From the NCBI RefSeq assembly GCF_024707505.1, contig NZ_CP102605.1, positions 1 through 64,000 of the forward strand: a stretch of DNA of 64,000 nucleotides, written 5' to 3'. Below are positions 1 through 8,553 of the stretch, in pieces. Source of the DNA: Pantoea sp. SOD02 (GTDB lineage: Bacteria > Pseudomonadota > Gammaproteobacteria > Enterobacterales > Enterobacteriaceae). The notes under the pieces were generated by a model. That model had not been told where the DNA came from. It ran no database searches and saw only the letters and a list, made by a program, of their open reading frames with translations. The position numbers were made by a program, and so were the translations under genes. The stretch's first letter is position 1. The number at the start of each line of letters is the position of its first letter.

Positions 1-930
1 ATGGCAGATAAAGAGAGTGAAAACAAGGCGTTACTCGAGCCTTTTCTGTCGGTGACAAAAAACAGCGGTGAAGTTATTCAACTCCACCCCAATAAAAATA
101 ACACCGTACAACCGGTCGCTTTAATGCGCCTGGGTCTGTTTGTTCCTACATTGAAATCCACAGCGCGCGGTAAATCAGGCGCGATGGCATCGACCGATGC
201 TACGAAAGAGCTGAAGAACCTTTCTTTAGTAAAATCGGAAGGTTACGAAAAGATTACCATCACCGGTGCAAGGCTGGATATGGATAATGATTTCAAAACC
301 TGGGCCGGTATTATTCAGTCTTTCTCGCGTTATCCCTCAAAGGGCGACACCGTGACGCTGCCGTTTATCGATTTCGTTAAGATGTGCGGGATCCCTTCGG
401 CAAACTCCTCGGCCGCGTTGCGTAAGCGTTTAGATGCCTCTCTGCGACGCATTGCCACCAATACGTTGTCCTTTGAAGGTAATGGCAAAGCCTATCACAC
501 ACACCTTGTGCAATCGGCGTATTACGATCGTGAAAAGGATCTGGTGCGCATTCAAGCCGATCCTAAGTTGTTCGAGCTCTATAACTTCGACCACAAAGTG
601 TTACTGCAGCTGCGGGCCATTTCGCGTTTGAAGCGTAAAGAATCAGCTCAGGCGTTGTATACCTATCTCGAAAGTTTGCCGACCAATCCGGCGCCAATTT
701 CTCTGGCGCGTTTGCGTATGCGTTTAAACCTGGGCTCGAAAACCACCACGCAAAATCACGTGGTTCGACGTGCGATGGAGCAGCTCAAAGAGATCGGCTA
801 TCTCGACTATTCGGAAGTGAAACGTGGCCGCTCAGTGTTCTTCATCATCCACAGCAGGACGCCAAAACTCGATGGCATCAGCAACCTCGAAAGTATCGAT
901 TCGCTGGAAGATATCGAATTCGAAGAGTGA
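1..930 (+). CDS. repA: Plasmid replication initiator RepA (RepFIB/Rep_3-like)
   Basis: Initiator protein of 309 residues that should bind the iterons directly downstream and open the plasmid origin. The layout fits Rep_3/RepFIB initiators: a low-complexity N-terminus, a first winged-helix region around residues 75-180, and a second one around 205-285 that contains the basic stretch SRLKRKE and ends with [17 protein letters not shown]. The length is normal for the family. Its own promoter and ribosome site lie outside the window because the start codon is base 1. It is followed by a hairpin and the iteron array, then parA and parB, which is the usual replication and partition module. I recall close relatives on large Pantoea (LPP-1) plasmids, but this was not checked. 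Confidence 0.93.
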   Translation: MADKESENKALLEPFLSVTKNSGEVIQLHPNKNNTVQPVALMRLGLFVPTLKSTARGKSGAMASTDATKELKNLSLVKSEGYEKITITGARLDMDNDFKTWAGIIQSFSRYPSKGDTVTLPFIDFVKMCGIPSANSSAALRKRLDASLRRIATNTLSFEGNGKAYHTHLVQSAYYDREKDLVRIQADPKLFELYNFDHKVLLQLRAISRLKRKESAQALYTYLESLPTNPAPISLARLRMRLNLGSKTTTQNHVVRRAMEQLKEIGYLDYSEVKRGRSVFFIIHSRTPKLDGISNLESIDSLEDIEFEE

Positions 931-938
931 TTTTACCC

Positions 939-2404
939 GTTCACTGTAGTCAGCAAATCCCCTCAAGCAGTGTCACTTTTTGAGCAAAAGTGACACATGC
1001 TCTTCTCATAGCATTCACTGTAATCAGACACCCTCAAGCCATTCACTGTAATCAGCAACGTTCACTGTAATCAGAAACCTTCTGCTTTTGTCATGTCTTC
1101 TGATATGTCTTCAACCGCGTTGTGCCCTTTCTAAGCTACTTTTAAAGATAGTGAGTACTTACAAGGGCGGCACCGCTTCACTCAAATTCCCTTTTTATGG
1201 CCTTTCTACTGATCACAGTGAACGTTTGTTCAAGCGCTCGCTTTCACTGATTACAGTGAATGCTAATCACAGGGCTGCGTACTGAATACAGTGAACGATA
1301 AAATGCAACTTCATGATTTATATGTATCAATAAAGCCAGGTCCAACGTGATTCACTGTAATCAGCAGATTAACTGTTAATACAGCCAGTAAAAGTGACAG
1401 GGTTGGTCACTAAGCTGATTACAGTGAACGTTTGGCCTGCCTTCTCACTACAGTGAACGAAAGCGAGGGAAGTTCGTACTGACGCTTATATGCTGCTTTA
1501 AGAGCACGTCACGCTGTCACTGATTACAGTGAACGCTGTCACCACTTCCCCTGCCCCACCGGTTTTGCAGCATGACAATCAACAGCTCATCGCGTCGCTT
1601 TTACTGAATACAGTGAACGTAGATGCTGATTACAGTGAACATCAGCATCAATCAGCTGTCATCAAGAAAGCCATTTAACGTGATGCATGTGCTGATTACA
1701 GTGAATGTCTGAGGGGGCGTTCCGTTGATTTCGGTGAATCGCTTATGGCGATTTCAGCTACATCCATTTGACGGTAAAGATCGGTTTACTGATTACAGTG
1801 AACGCTCGTATCAAAGTACTAAACAAGCTTTGCTGATTACAGTGAACGTTCTTCACCGGGTCATAACTTTTACTGATTACAGTGAATATTCTGTCCAACT
1901 TGCAGATTTGACTTACTGATTACAGTGAACGTTTAATCGAAGCGCGATAAGCATCTAGTGACTACAGTGAATCTTTTTCTATGATGAGCACACGGTTTTC
2001 ACTGATTACAGTGAACGTTAGGCGTTGAGAATGAAATGTCATCAAGTTTTACTGATTACAGTGAAGATCCCAACAATGTGAACTTCGTCGTTGCTCGCTT
2101 GCCTGCTCCTTTCGTCCACATAGGCTCTACTGATTACAGTGAATCTTTGCCTGCCACTTGCTGATTACAGTGAACCTTTTACTGATTGCAGTGAACATTT
2201 GCCCTCTTCGGCTTGCTGACTACAGTGAACGTTCCAGCAATTTCAGCCACAACCACCCTCCTCCTTTCTCTATTTAAAAGCCTACCAAGGAAAAACCAGC
2301 TACTGATTACAGTGAACCTTTGTCCCAATGAGCAAGAAAACAGCGGTTCAAAGTTGTACAAATAAACGTAATGGCTAAATAACGATCACTGATTACAGTG
2401 AATC
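939..2404. repeat. Origin iteron array, about 27 copies
   Basis: I count about 27 copies of a site with consensus ACTGATTACAGTGAACG. Five read in reverse (near 940, 1013, 1041, 1060 and 1351) and 22 read forward, including 1207, 1246, 1281, 1414, 1518, 1601, 1624, 1786, 1831, 1914, 1999, 2128, 2160, 2179, 2214, 2301 and 2387. Variants differ mostly at the central TTA (GACTACAG, GAATACAG, GATTGCAG) and at the last bases. Spacing is irregular, from about 19 to over 120 bases. These should be RepA binding sites for replication, copy control and incompatibility. No convincing gene lies between 931 and 2531; the short open frames here are made of iteron sequence. Confidence 0.95.
970..996. terminator. 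Perfect 11-bp hairpin after repA
   Basis: GTGTCACTTTT and AAAAGTGACAC form a perfect inverted repeat with a 5-base loop, 40 bases after the repA stop. There is no clear T-run after it, so it is either a weak repA terminator or a protein site in the origin. A fragment of the same motif (AAAAGTGACAG) recurs at 1390-1400. Confidence 0.5.
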
Positions 2405-2473
2405 TTTGCGTTAAACTGCTCTTAATCAAGGTGTTTCCATATAACTGATTCTTCCTGTGCAGAAGAGATATAT

Positions 2474-2511
2474 TTGCCTCGTGTGCTGGATTTATGTATA
2501 AAGTCATAAAT
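2474..2511 (+). promoter_or_regulatory. parAB promoter with an inverted repeat over the -10 box
   Basis: TTGCCT (2474-2479) and TATAAA (2497-2502) are 17 bases apart and make a plausible sigma-70 promoter for parA. The arms ATTTATG (2490-2496) and CATAAAT (2505-2511) bracket the -10 box, as expected for an operator. Type Ia ParA proteins often repress their own operon, so ParA is the likely ligand; this is inference. Confidence 0.55.
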
Positions 2512-2531
2512 CCTACATGTGTGGAGCAAGT

Positions 2532-3731
2532 ATGGCTAACGATGAGAAGCAAGTTCTGAAGGTTGCACAACGTTCAGAAAGAATGCTGATGAGCCTGACA
2601 GAACAGATTCAGGCGCAGAAAGAAGAGTTGCGGGAAAACACGTTCTATCAGGTTTACGCTAAAGCGGCGTTAGCCAAACTGCCAAAATTGACGCGTGCGA
2701 GTGTGGATTACGCTGTAAACGAGATGGAAGAGAACGGTTATCCGTTCGATAAGCGTGCAGCGGGCAGCTCAACCAAGTATGCGATGTCGATTCAGAACAT
2801 CATTGATATCTATCACCATCGCGGCGTGCCTAAATATCGCGACCGCCATCATGAAGCCTTCAGCATCTTTGTCGGCAACCTTAAAGGCGGCGTGTCGAAA
2901 ACGGTCTCTACCGTTTCGCTGGCACATGCATTGCGCGCCCATCCGCATCTGCTGTTTGAAGATTTGCGTATTCTGGTCATCGATCTGGACCCGCAATCCT
3001 CCGCCACCATGTTCCTGAACCACCAACGTTCAGTAGGATTAGTGGAAGCTACCGCTGCGCAGGCGATGCTGCAGAACGTCAGCCGTGAAGAGTTGCTCAA
3101 CGAATTTATCGTTTCATCGATTATTCCGGGCGTTGATGTGCTGCCGGCGTCAATTGATGACGCCTTTATTGCCTCGCGTTGGGAAGAGCTGTGCGCCGCT
3201 CACCTGCCGGATCAGAACATCCACGCGGTGCTGTATGACAATGTGGTGGCCAAGCTGAAGAAAGATTACGACTTTATCTTTATCGATAGCGGCCCGCATC
3301 TTGATGCCTTCCTGAAGAACGCCATTGCCGCTTCGGACTTGCTAATGACACCGGTACCTCCCGCGCAGGTGGATTTCCACTCCACGTTGAAGTACTTAAC
3401 GCGTTTACCGGAGTTGATTGGCATCATTGAAGAATCGGGTGCAGCCTGCCGTTTGCAGGGCAACATCGGCTTTATGTCTAAACTATCGAATAAAGCGGAC
3501 CACAAGCTGTGTCACAGCCTGGCGAAAGAGATTTTTGGTGGCGATATGCTCGATGCTGCCTTACCACGCCTGGATGGCTTTGAGCGCTGCGGAGAGTCGT
3601 TTGACACGGTTATCTCGGCCAATCCATCAACCTACGTGGGCAGCACCGAGGCCTTAAAGAATGCGCGTTCAGCGGCGGAAGATTTCGCGAAAGCCGTATT
3701 TGACCGTATTGAATTCATTCGCCTGAACTGA
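2532..3731 (+). CDS. parA: Type Ia plasmid partition ATPase ParA
   Basis: ATPase that drives segregation of the plasmid with ParB. The 399-residue length and the N-terminal extension of about 110 residues before the ATPase domain are typical of P1 ParA/SopA (type Ia), in which the extension carries a DNA-binding region used for autorepression. The deviant Walker A motif KGGVSKT is at residues 118-124, with the signature lysine, and the Walker A' stretch LVIDLDPQSS is near 148-157. I chose the ATG at 2532 because GGAG lies five bases upstream; an in-frame ATG at 2517 has no such site. parB follows after seven bases. Confidence 0.94.
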   Translation: MANDEKQVLKVAQRSERMLMSLTEQIQAQKEELRENTFYQVYAKAALAKLPKLTRASVDYAVNEMEENGYPFDKRAAGSSTKYAMSIQNIIDIYHHRGVPKYRDRHHEAFSIFVGNLKGGVSKTVSTVSLAHALRAHPHLLFEDLRILVIDLDPQSSATMFLNHQRSVGLVEATAAQAMLQNVSREELLNEFIVSSIIPGVDVLPASIDDAFIASRWEELCAAHLPDQNIHAVLYDNVVAKLKKDYDFIFIDSGPHLDAFLKNAIAASDLLMTPVPPAQVDFHSTLKYLTRLPELIGIIEESGAACRLQGNIGFMSKLSNKADHKLCHSLAKEIFGGDMLDAALPRLDGFERCGESFDTVISANPSTYVGSTEALKNARSAAEDFAKAVFDRIEFIRLN

Positions 3732-3738
3732 GGTTACT

Positions 3739-4710
3739 ATGAGCGCAAAAAGAATCACCATTGGCCGAACCTTCAGCCAGACACCATTGCAGACTGAGGA
3801 AAGCGCCGATGGCCATTCTCAGACCTTTATCCTGGCGACGGGTAAACGCGCCCTGTTCACGCTGGAACACATCCCTGCGAAAGAAATCGAAGAGAAAACT
3901 TTCGTTAAGATGGAAACCAATGGCCGCGATCAGTCTGGCCTGACGCCAGAATCGCTGCGCGACATCATTCGTACTATTAAATTGCAGCAATTTTTCCCGG
4001 CGATTGGCGTAAAGCGTGACGACCGCATTGAGATTCTCGATGGTTCACGCCGTCGTGCTGCGGCTCTTCACTGCAAAACCGGGCTGGATGTGCTGGTCAC
4101 TGAAGTGGCTATCTCTGCGGAAGAAGCGCGTCGTTTAGCGCAGGATATTCAGACCGCGCGCGAGCACAACCTGCGTGAAGTGGGCATGCGTTTGCTGGCA
4201 CTTAAAGATGGCGGATTATCGCAAAAGGAAATTGCGCAAAGCGAAGGACTTTCTCAGGCCAAAGTAACGCGTGCATTGCAAGCCGCAAGCGTGCCGCTTG
4301 AGCTGGTGACGCTGTTCCCGAATCATTCTGAGCTGACTTATCCAGACTATAAATCGCTGCTGCAAGCTTACGAGAAGCTGCAGGAAACCGGACAAACGGT
4401 TGATGCACTGATCGATACCATCGGCATGGATGTTGATACCGTATGCGCACGCGATGGTTTAGCGGAAGATGAAGTGAAGAACGGCATTCTGCGTTTAGTG
4501 CGTAACGGCAGCCAGACGCTGATTCAGTCACCGGCGAAAGACAAAACCGTTGCGACGCCTTTGTGGAGCTTCGCCGATAAAGATCGTTTTGCGCGTAAGA
4601 AAACGCGCGGACGCATGTTCAGCTACGAGTTTAATCGCCAGTCAAAAGAGTTGCAGGAAGAGCTGGATAGAGTGATTAACGAGACGCTCAACAAGTATCT
4701 AAATCAGTAA
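3739..4710 (+). CDS. parB: Plasmid partition protein ParB
   Basis: Centromere-binding partner of ParA, 323 residues. The central region has the ParB-type nucleotide motif DGSRRRAAAL (residues 101-110) and a helix-turn-helix at about 160-181 (SQKEIAQSEGLSQAKVTRAL). The C-terminal third should be the dimer domain. Overall it resembles the P1 ParB/SopB group. Its ribosome site (TGAGG) overlaps the parA stop codon, so the two are translationally linked, and a strong terminator follows at once. The centromere is not certain; candidate repeats lie directly downstream (4769-5146). Confidence 0.93.
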   Translation: MSAKRITIGRTFSQTPLQTEESADGHSQTFILATGKRALFTLEHIPAKEIEEKTFVKMETNGRDQSGLTPESLRDIIRTIKLQQFFPAIGVKRDDRIEILDGSRRRAAALHCKTGLDVLVTEVAISAEEARRLAQDIQTAREHNLREVGMRLLALKDGGLSQKEIAQSEGLSQAKVTRALQAASVPLELVTLFPNHSELTYPDYKSLLQAYEKLQETGQTVDALIDTIGMDVDTVCARDGLAEDEVKNGILRLVRNGSQTLIQSPAKDKTVATPLWSFADKDRFARKKTRGRMFSYEFNRQSKELQEELDRVINETLNKYLNQ

Positions 4711-4718
4711 GCGAAATG

Positions 4719-4740
4719 CCGCCTTCGGGCGGTTTTTTTT
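4719..4740 (+). terminator. Rho-independent terminator of parAB
   Basis: CCGCC-TTCG-GGCGG stem-loop followed directly by eight T residues, nine bases after the parB stop. Confidence 0.92.
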
Positions 4741-4768
4741 ATGCCCTTCTCAATGCCTCGCCAGCGCA

Positions 4769-5146
4769 ATTTCAGCGCTAACTGTATGAAATATCGATTG
4801 TCGCTGCGGAAATTTCAGGCTGAAATCGCCATCATTTCAACCAGCAGCTAAAAGGCATCCGGTTCTAACTCACCAATACCGATAAACTAACTGCAGCCAA
4901 TTTAACCAGCTGCGCGCTAAACCGGCAATCGCCAGTGAAGGCATAAAAGCCGAGCAGCAACCGAATGAAATTTCATCCATTCGCCCAAGCGATTTCATCT
5001 CTATTGCCATGAAAAATATAGCTTTTTAAATAAAATTTCAGGCTGAAATCGCCAAATAAGATTGTAATTTCAGCCATCAACTCAAGACCCAAAGCGAGAT
5101 TAGCCAGATGATATTCAATGATTTATCCACAGAAAACGTGGATAAC
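4769..5146. other. Non-coding repeat region after parB: possible centromere and DnaA boxes
   Basis: The 420 bases between the parB terminator and the next gene carry no credible gene. A 20-base repeat, AATTTCAGGCTGAAATCGCC, is present twice (4811-4830 and 5034-5053); its core TTTCAG-G-CTGAAA is palindromic. Related half-sites with ATTTCAGC or GATTTCA occur near 4769, 4990 and 5067. At 5123-5146 TTATCCACA, a perfect DnaA-box 9-mer, faces a second copy in inverted orientation (CGTGGATAA). A repeat cluster directly after parB is a common place for parS. Assignment as centromere is inference. Confidence 0.5.
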
Positions 5147-5160
5147 TTTCAAGACTAACC

Positions 5161-7116
5161 TTACTCAATCAACGCCAGCGCTGATGAAAATTGCCAGACT
5201 GCATCGCGCACGCGCACCGGTTTATTAATCAACCCCAACGCATAAAAACGATCGGCGATTGTCTGCTGCTCTTTAATCACTTCGAAGGCCATCGCACGCG
5301 TTTTGTGGCTGCGACGTGTCAATGCGCGTTCTACTGACGCAACTTCCAATCCCAGCTCCTGAGCCAGTAATATTGAAGCTTCGTGACGATGACTATCGAT
5401 GAACAAACCCGTTTGCTGCAAACTTTCCACCAGCTGTCTGAGGATGTCATCGTGTTGTTCAACGTAATCTCGTCGCGCCAGATAGAACTGATGATTGCGT
5501 ACGCGCCCTTCACCATTAACCAAAATCCGCAGCTCGGGATTGCTCTCAGCGGCGCTGAGCAACGGATCCCACATCATCCACGCATCAACCGAGAGATAAT
5601 CACTGGCGGTCAGTGGATACTTAGGCGGCGTATACACCACTTTGAGTTCATCCAGGCCAATGCCCGCTTCTTCCAATAACTGCAGCAGTAGCCAGTGAAC
5701 GTTCGAGCCTTTATTAACCGATATGCGCTTACCACGCAGATCGCTGATAGTGCGAATATCACTGTTATGCGGCACCACAATGCCAACGCTGCTTGGCGCC
5801 GGTGGCTCCCACGCGATATAAGTCACCGCATTGCCGCTCGCCTGGGCGAAGATCGGCGGCACTTCGCCGGTAGTACCAAAGTCGATTTCGTTGTTTTGCA
5901 GTGCATACAGCAGCTGTGGCCCAGCAGGAAACTCACTCCACAGCACGCTAATGCCTTGCTGAGCGAAGCAGTGTTCGAGGCTTTGGCGGGCTTTTAACAC
6001 GCCGAGATTACCAAACTTCTGATATCCGATTCGTAACTCGCGTTCCTGCGTTCCATGCGCATTGGATGAAGACGTAGAAACAAGCGCTTTGCGCCGTCCT
6101 TTAATCATTCCCTGATTCGCCAGATGCGTGCGTAAGGTGTGGCGGCTAATACCCAGCAGCGCGGCGGCCTGGGTTTGATTCTGATCTGTCATCGAAAGCG
6201 CATTGCTAATCAGGCTGCTGATAACGCGATCAAACAGTTGCTGCGGCTGGTTGGTCAGCTGTTGCTGAAGATAACTATCGAGCGTTGAATCGTTTGACTC
6301 GTTAAAGCCATGTTCACTGTAACCAGCAAGTCGCAGCTGTGCGGGCGTCAACGTCTCTTCGCGGCTCAACAACACGGCGTTGTGCAGCGTGTTCTCCAGT
6401 TCACGGATATTGCCCGGCCAGCTGTATTCGCGCAGCACTTCAAGCGCATCAGGTGACAGACGTCGTGCCGGACGGCCTAAGCGTCGTGCGTAGAGAGCGA
6501 GGAAGTGTTGCGCCAATAGTGGAATGTCTTCACGGCGCTGACGCAGCGGCGGCAGCGGAACCACCGCAATATTCAGGCGATAGAACAGATCTTCGCGGAA
6601 ACGTCGTTCACGAATCGCCTGTGCTAAATCCACATGCGTAGCCGCGATAACCCGCACATCCACCTTGATCGCTTTGCGCGAGCCCACACGCGTAATCTCG
6701 CGCTCCTGCAACACACGCAACAATTTAACCTGCAGTGAAGGGCTAAGCTCACCAATCTCATCCAGCAGCAAGGTGCCGCCTTGCGCGGATTCAAACCAGC
6801 CGGGATGAGACTGCGTCGCGCCGGTAAAAGCCCCTTTCTCATGGCCAAACAACTCGGCTTCAGCCAGACTTTCCGTTAACGCACCGCAGTTAACCGCCAG
6901 AAAAGGGCCGTGACGCCGCTGGCTGTGATGATGCAGATAACGCGCCACCACTTCTTTGCCTGTGCCGGTTTCGCCGACAATCAGTACGGTGGCATCCGTG
7001 GGGGCGAATTTATCCAGCAGCGATTGAAACGCCAGAGAGGCGGGATCGACTAAGCGCGGAGAATCGGTGTGATTATTAAAATTGGTTAGCATGGCATTGA
7101 GTCCGTTAACGAGCAT
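5161..7116 (-). CDS. Sigma-54 activator fused to an SsuA-like ligand-binding domain
   Basis: Transcription activator of 651 residues with three parts. Residues about 25-245 are a sigma-54 AAA+ domain: Walker A GETGTGKE (48-55), the sigma-54 loop GAFTGA (95-100) and Walker B GTLLLDE (114-120). A Fis-type helix-turn-helix is at about 315-337. Residues 360-651 are a periplasmic-binding-protein fold of the SsuA/NMT1 type, with [11 protein letters not shown] and an FAQA segment closely matching the SsuA-like protein at 17396-18343. There is no N-terminal sensor and no signal peptide, so the binding domain should act in the cytoplasm, probably as ligand sensor. The divergent ssuD-like operon has a sigma-54 promoter. 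The start is uncertain: residue 9 is another Met. It recalls SfnR-type activators, which lack the extra domain. Confidence 0.9.
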   Translation of the reverse strand: MLVNGLNAMLTNFNNHTDSPRLVDPASLAFQSLLDKFAPTDATVLIVGETGTGKEVVARYLHHHSQRRHGPFLAVNCGALTESLAEAELFGHEKGAFTGATQSHPGWFESAQGGTLLLDEIGELSPSLQVKLLRVLQEREITRVGSRKAIKVDVRVIAATHVDLAQAIRERRFREDLFYRLNIAVVPLPPLRQRREDIPLLAQHFLALYARRLGRPARRLSPDALEVLREYSWPGNIRELENTLHNAVLLSREETLTPAQLRLAGYSEHGFNESNDSTLDSYLQQQLTNQPQQLFDRVISSLISNALSMTDQNQTQAAALLGISRHTLRTHLANQGMIKGRRKALVSTSSSNAHGTQERELRIGYQKFGNLGVLKARQSLEHCFAQQGISVLWSEFPAGPQLLYALQNNEIDFGTTGEVPPIFAQASGNAVTYIAWEPPAPSSVGIVVPHNSDIRTISDLRGKRISVNKGSNVHWLLLQLLEEAGIGLDELKVVYTPPKYPLTASDYLSVDAWMMWDPLLSAAESNPELRILVNGEGRVRNHQFYLARRDYVEQHDDILRQLVESLQQTGLFIDSHRHEASILLAQELGLEVASVERALTRRSHKTRAMAFEVIKEQQTIADRFYALGLINKPVRVRDAVWQFSSALALIE

Positions 7117-7173
7117 ATCGCTACGCTAAATGCTCACGCCAACTATTAACACCATGTAAAAAGCATAAGCAGT

Positions 7174-7218
7174 TGCATATGCAGCAATAGCTGTTGCGTC
7201 ATAGTTGCAATTGCAACT
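7174..7218. promoter_or_regulatory. Candidate upstream activator sites
   Basis: TGCATATGCA (7174-7183) and the perfect 16-base palindrome AGTTGCAATTGCAACT (7203-7218) share the half-site TTGCA; CTGTTGCG lies between them. They are about 65-110 bases upstream of the sigma-54 promoter, the usual place for enhancer sites of this activator class, and close to the start of the regulator gene itself. Assignment to that regulator is inference. Confidence 0.5.
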
Positions 7219-7281
7219 CGATATGCCGTAATCAACAACCTTAACCCTCTGAAATACAGCACTTCACGCTAATCAACAACC

Positions 7282-7297
7282 TGGCACGCTTTCTGCT
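7282..7297 (+). promoter_or_regulatory. Sigma-54 (-24/-12) promoter of the ssuD-like operon
   Basis: TGGCACGCTTTCTGCT has GG at 7283-7284 and GC at 7295-7296, exactly ten bases apart, with the consensus TGGCACG at -24. It is 70 bases before the ssuD-like start codon. The divergent sigma-54 activator makes the assignment coherent. Confidence 0.8.
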
Positions 7298-7366
7298 AAC
7301 AGCTATATAACCAAATAAGCAGTTCAAAATGATCATTTTTTAATAAAGTTATATAGGAAAAGCATA

Positions 7367-8539
7367 ATGGTCGATTCCGCGAACGATAAAATTAATGTCT
7401 TCTGGTTTTTACCGACGCACGGTGATGGACGCTACCTCGGCACCACTCAAGGCGGACGCCCGGTCGATTTACCCTACTTACAGCAAGTGGCGCTTGCCGC
7501 CGACAATCTTGGCTTCTACGGCGTATTAATTCCCACTGGCAAAAGCTGCGAAGATTCCTGGCTGGTTGCCTCGGCGTTAGCGCCTATCACCAAACGTCTG
7601 CGCTATTTAGTGGCGGTGCGCCCGGGCCTGCAGCCGCCAACGCTGGCAGCTCGCATGGCGACAACGCTTGATCGTCTATCCGAAGGACGTTTATTGATTA
7701 ACGTGGTGACCGGTGGCGATCCCGTCGAGAACAAAGGCGACGGCATTTTCCTCAACCACAGTGAACGTTATGAAGTCACCAAAGAATTCCTCGACGTTTA
7801 CAGCCGCCTGATGCGCGGGGAGAAAGTGGATTACGAAGGCAAACATATCCACGTTGAAGGTGCGGAGGTGCTGTTCCCGCCGGTGCAGGAGAATGGTCCG
7901 CCGCTCTATTTTGGTGGTTCATCTGAGGCGGCGATTGATGTGGCTGCGGAACAGATCGATACCTATCTCACCTGGGGCGAGCCGCCAGCACAGGTTGCCG
8001 AGAAGCTGGAAGTGGTGCGCGCGCGTGCGCAACAGCGCGGACGTAAACTTGAATACGGCATTCGTTTGCACGTGATTGTGCGCGAGACCGAAGAAGAAGC
8101 CAAAGCGGCGGCAGATAAGTTGATTGGCCATCTTGATGAAGAGACTATTGCGCAGGCGCAGAAAATCTTTGCGCGTATGGATTCTGCCGGTCAGGCGCGG
8201 ATGAGCGCATTGCATCAAGGTTCGCGCGACAATCTTTATATCTCGCCGAATCTCTGGGCTGGCGTTGGTCTGGTACGCGGTGGCGCGGGCACAGCGCTGG
8301 TCGGCAGCCCTGAGCAAGTGGCTGAACGTATCCGTGAATATCAGGCGTTGGGCGTCACCAATTTTATTCTGTCCGGATATCCGCATCTTGAAGAAGCGCA
8401 TCGCGTGGCCGAATTGTTGTTGCCGCTGCTCCCGCTGGCGAATGCGCAACAGCAGCGTGAACGCACCATTAATACCGGGCCGTTTGGTGAAACCATTGGT
8501 GGTGATAAGCGTCCTTCAAAACAGACGAGCGCCAGCTAA
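7367..8539 (+). CDS. ssuD: FMNH2-dependent alkanesulfonate monooxygenase, SsuD-like
   Basis: Luciferase-like flavin monooxygenase of 390 residues, close in length and sequence to E. coli SsuD (381). Shared stretches include [15 protein letters not shown] near the N-terminus, [17 protein letters not shown], the LNHSERYE segment and the YFGGSSE and [22 protein letters not shown] blocks. SsuD splits alkanesulfonates to aldehyde and sulfite using FMNH2 and O2, and so supplies sulfur. AGGA lies upstream of the ATG. It is the first gene behind the sigma-54 promoter. No ssuE-type FMN reductase was recognised in the window, so reduced flavin must come from elsewhere or from the unusual oxidoreductase that follows. 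Substrate range may differ from E. coli SsuD. Confidence 0.93.
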   Translation: MVDSANDKINVFWFLPTHGDGRYLGTTQGGRPVDLPYLQQVALAADNLGFYGVLIPTGKSCEDSWLVASALAPITKRLRYLVAVRPGLQPPTLAARMATTLDRLSEGRLLINVVTGGDPVENKGDGIFLNHSERYEVTKEFLDVYSRLMRGEKVDYEGKHIHVEGAEVLFPPVQENGPPLYFGGSSEAAIDVAAEQIDTYLTWGEPPAQVAEKLEVVRARAQQRGRKLEYGIRLHVIVRETEEEAKAAADKLIGHLDEETIAQAQKIFARMDSAGQARMSALHQGSRDNLYISPNLWAGVGLVRGGAGTALVGSPEQVAERIREYQALGVTNFILSGYPHLEEAHRVAELLLPLLPLANAQQQRERTINTGPFGETIGGDKRPSKQTSAS

Positions 8540-8553
8540 TGCAGGAGAAGGCA

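Noticed and set aside
939-2404. CRISPR-like appearance of the iteron array
   Set aside because: Repeat units are about 17 bases, orientation changes, spacing varies from a few to over 100 bases, and no cas genes are present.
1088-2570. Several short open frames of 60-90 codons inside the iteron region
   Set aside because: They consist largely of translated iterons (ITVN, HCNQ and similar), have no ribosome sites and no coding-like composition.
7919-8449. 176-codon antisense frame in the ssuD-like gene
   Set aside because: The opposite strand has a clear full-length SsuD match; the antisense frame is rich in His, Arg and Gln as expected for a shadow.
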